Source: Chryseosolibacter sp964551035 (GTDB lineage: Bacteria; Bacteroidota; Bacteroidia; Cytophagales; Cyclobacteriaceae). From it: 64,000 nucleotides of DNA. The notes beneath the pieces were generated by a model that did no database searches, was not told the DNA's origin, and worked only from the letters and a program-made list of their open reading frames with translations. A program made the position numbers and the translations under genes. Shown piece by piece: positions 61,953 through 64,000 of this stretch. Where the stretch lies: positions 1 through 64,000 of the forward strand of contig CAZKBK010000007.1 in the NCBI GenBank assembly GCA_964551035.1. Reading direction: 5' to 3'. The number at the start of each line of letters is the position of its first letter. Position 1 is the first letter of the stretch.

Positions 61953-63428
61953 ATGGGGGCAAACTGGAATGAACGTCTGGATGCGATTCAGGGAAGCCTG
62001 ATCTACTTCCTGCCAGAGCTTGCCCTGGTCGTTCTTTTCGTTGCGCTCATCATCGCTTCCTTCGTTACACAGAAGCAACGCACCCTGTTGATGATCACCG
62101 CAGCGGGACACCTGGTCTCCCTGGTGCTGGGGCTTGTCCAAGACTTGAGCGATCACGTGATCCTCTTCGACGGCATGCTAAGGCACGACGGGCTGGCAAC
62201 CTGGTTGAAAGTATTGGTCGACGCCGGTGTCGTCTTTACCTGCCTCCTGACAACGGCACGACCACAGGTACGCCCCGGTGAATACTTCGCGGTACTCACC
62301 GGGGTTGCCATCGGCGCCCACCTCCTGGTGATGTGCAACAACTTCCTGATGATTTTCATTGCCCTTGAGGTGGTGTCCATAGGAAGTTATGTGCTGGCCG
62401 GATTCGCCTTCAACAAGCAAGGCAGCGAGGGAAGCATGAAGTACTTCCTTTTTGGGGCAACCGCCTCGGCGGTAATGCTGTACGGATTCTCCCTTCTTTA
62501 TGGGTTGTCGGGAACCTTAAGGATGGATGACCCCCATCTGACGGAGACACTGGCATCGGGTACATCGCCGCTGGTGTTGGTTTCGGGCCTGATGGTCATC
62601 GCTGGTTTTCTCTTTAAGATATCGGCAACGCCCATGCATTTCTGGGCTCCCGACGTTTATGCAGGAGCACCCACGCCGGTGGTCGCATTCTTCTCCGTTG
62701 TACCGAAGCTCGCAGGCCTCGGGGTGCTGGTCAGGTTTGCCCTGACATTGAATTCCTTTGGAGAACCTGCATTCGATTGGCAAAGCATCCTGGCACTCGT
62801 CTCCCTGTTGACCATCACCATCGGCAATGTCGCAGCACTGAAGCAGACCGATCCCAAAAGGATGATGGCGTATTCTTCGATTGCCCACTCCGGTTTCCTG
62901 CTCGTGGGATTGGTGCCTTTCTCGCCGCAGGGCATTCATTATATGTTGTTTTATGCCGTCGTCTACCTCGTCATGAACTTCACCGTTTTCGCCGTTCTCC
63001 TCTTTTTTGAGGAGCAAAACATCCACACCATCCCCGGGTTCGCCGGGGCAGCCCGTAGTTTTGTGTGGGCATCGGTGCTGTTGTTGATTGGATTCGTGTC
63101 CCTGACGGGCTTACCGCCTACCGCCGGCTTTACGGCCAAGCTGTTCGTTTTTTCCGCCCTGTGGGAATCGTATGGCATTGCGGGAAAACCACTCTACCTA
63201 TGGCTTCTGGTGCTCGGGCTGATCAACACTGTCATTTCACTTTTTTACTATTTCCGCATTCCATACTACAGTTTCCTTCGAACGCTCCAACCGGCAATCC
63301 CAAAGGCGAATTTACAGGCGGGATTTCTGCATTTTCTGGCATTTTTGCTCGTTATCATCCTGCTGGCCCTCTTCTTTGCCCCGGGGCTGTTGATGGGTTG
63401 GATTAATAAAATTACCTTTGTCTCATAA
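61953..63428 (+). CDS. nuoN: NADH-quinone oxidoreductase subunit N
   Basis: A 491-residue proton-channel subunit with about 14 helices. FIALEVVSIGSYVLAGF holds the channel Glu; FLFKISATPMHFWAPDVYAG and APTPVVAFFSVVPKLAGL hold the conserved Lys and the family-typical H-x-W-x-P; KRMMAYSSIAHSGFLLVGL follows. It ends the operon; about 100 bases with no clear terminator separate it from purF. Confidence 0.95.
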   Translation: MGANWNERLDAIQGSLIYFLPELALVVLFVALIIASFVTQKQRTLLMITAAGHLVSLVLGLVQDLSDHVILFDGMLRHDGLATWLKVLVDAGVVFTCLLTTARPQVRPGEYFAVLTGVAIGAHLLVMCNNFLMIFIALEVVSIGSYVLAGFAFNKQGSEGSMKYFLFGATASAVMLYGFSLLYGLSGTLRMDDPHLTETLASGTSPLVLVSGLMVIAGFLFKISATPMHFWAPDVYAGAPTPVVAFFSVVPKLAGLGVLVRFALTLNSFGEPAFDWQSILALVSLLTITIGNVAALKQTDPKRMMAYSSIAHSGFLLVGLVPFSPQGIHYMLFYAVVYLVMNFTVFAVLLFFEEQNIHTIPGFAGAARSFVWASVLLLIGFVSLTGLPPTAGFTAKLFVFSALWESYGIAGKPLYLWLLVLGLINTVISLFYYFRIPYYSFLRTLQPAIPKANLQAGFLHFLAFLLVIILLALFFAPGLLMGWINKITFVS

Positions 63429-63527
63429 ATTCAGGTAACGGTTGGCTCCCTACATATCCCGAATTTTTCGGCTGCGAAGTTTGTTTCCGGAAAGTCAACA
63501 GACACTGAAACGGATAACGGATCTCCC

Positions 63528-64000
63528 ATGAGCGACCAGATTCTCCACGAATGCGGCATTGCCCTCATTCGATTGCGAAAGCCACTTTCCTACTACATCG
63601 AAAAGTACGGGCCGACTTATGCGGTCAACAAGATGTATATCCTGATGGAGAAACAACACAACCGGGGCCAGGACGGGGCCGGCGTGGCGAACATCAAGAT
63701 CGATCTTGAACCTGGCCGCCGCTACATCAGCCGGTACCGCTCAATCAAATCCCAGCCCGTCGCCGACCTCTTTAAAAAAATCAGCAAGAAATTCCGAAAG
63801 GGCCAGAAGGCCGGAAAGGAAAAGTTCCGCGACGAACACTGGCTCAAGGAAAATATCGCATTCACCGGTGAACTGTGGCTTGGCCACCTCCGGTACGGAA
63901 CTCACGGCGTGAACAGCATTGAAAACGTTCACCCTTTTCTCCGGCAGAACAACTGGAGAAGCCGTAACCTCGTCATGGCCGGCAATTTCAACATGACGAA
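63528..64000 (+). CDS. purF: amidophosphoribosyltransferase, N-terminal part (truncated by window edge)
   Basis: The first 157 codons of a class II glutamine amidotransferase of PurF type, the first committed step of purine synthesis. Cys9 in HECGIALIRL is where the N-terminal nucleophile would be after removal of a short propeptide. MYILMEKQHNRGQDGAGVAN and WLGHLRYGTHGVNS are the glutamine-site motifs, with the basic stretch between 75 and 100 that I recall from the longer Bacteroidetes form. The phosphoribosyl domain lies outside the window. Confidence 0.88.
   Translation, partial: MSDQILHECGIALIRLRKPLSYYIEKYGPTYAVNKMYILMEKQHNRGQDGAGVANIKIDLEPGRRYISRYRSIKSQPVADLFKKISKKFRKGQKAGKEKFRDEHWLKENIAFTGELWLGHLRYGTHGVNSIENVHPFLRQNNWRSRNLVMAGNFNMT

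Overview
The window looks like chromosomal DNA of a Bacteroidota species, most likely a Cytophagales-type bacterium (inference). The G+C content is in the mid-fifties by eye. Clear Shine-Dalgarno sequences are scarce ahead of genes, and TTG/GTG starts are common. The arabinose operon carries a Nudix-type regulator as in Bacteroidetes, there is a LytS/LytTR pair, and the N-terminal part of PurF has the form I recall from this phylum. I found no rRNA, tRNA, CRISPR array, insertion sequence or replication origin.

Layout. 1-374 is non-coding but highly patterned: a nested hairpin, two 11-bp-period repeats and two G-quadruplex-type blocks. 375-3193 (minus) holds a GT2 glycosyltransferase, a FemAB-like acyltransferase, an Mpo1-like membrane protein and a DUF4442 hot-dog protein. 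3419-16984 (plus) runs from a saccharopine-dehydrogenase-like protein through an NRDE protein, hydrolase, ABC ATPase, cobalamin adenosyltransferase, IlvE, prfB (complete only through a programmed +1 frameshift), an MFS pump and a lysoplasmalogenase to dabA-dabB, a predicted inorganic-carbon pump. 17001-25362 (minus) is an L-arabinose block: araB-araD-araA, a Nudix-like AraR-type regulator, GH51 arabinofuranosidase and a GT-C glycosyltransferase.

25515-33005 holds a DUF2807 adhesin-like protein, a YigZ protein, an MFS/Crp/SnoaL/DoxX cluster and a four-gene envelope-signalling operon (LiaF-like, DUF4288, LytS-type kinase, LytTR regulator). 33127-34877 is a lower-G+C two-gene insert: an AAA ATPase coupled to a DUF4276-like TOPRIM protein, a candidate anti-phage module. 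35203-50982 is mostly housekeeping: Nudix enzymes, DEDD exonuclease, amino-acid permease, RNase HII, thioesterase, two PlsC acyltransferases around gatC, rsmG, an ECF sigma factor, a GT2 enzyme, a LacI regulator, tgt, LptF/G, EamA and ispE. 51021-53620 has fabI, a membrane zinc-ribbon protein and murI.

53684-63428 is the membrane half of respiratory complex I (nuoH-I-J-K-L-M-N) without nuoA-G. A TPR sensor histidine kinase gene sits between nuoH and nuoI. The window ends inside purF.

The points most worth a second look are the AAA/DUF4276 pair, the kinase embedded in the nuo operon, a Tgt in which all four zinc-ligand positions are substituted, the prfB recoding site in a phylum that rarely uses Shine-Dalgarno pairing, and the patterned DNA at the left edge.
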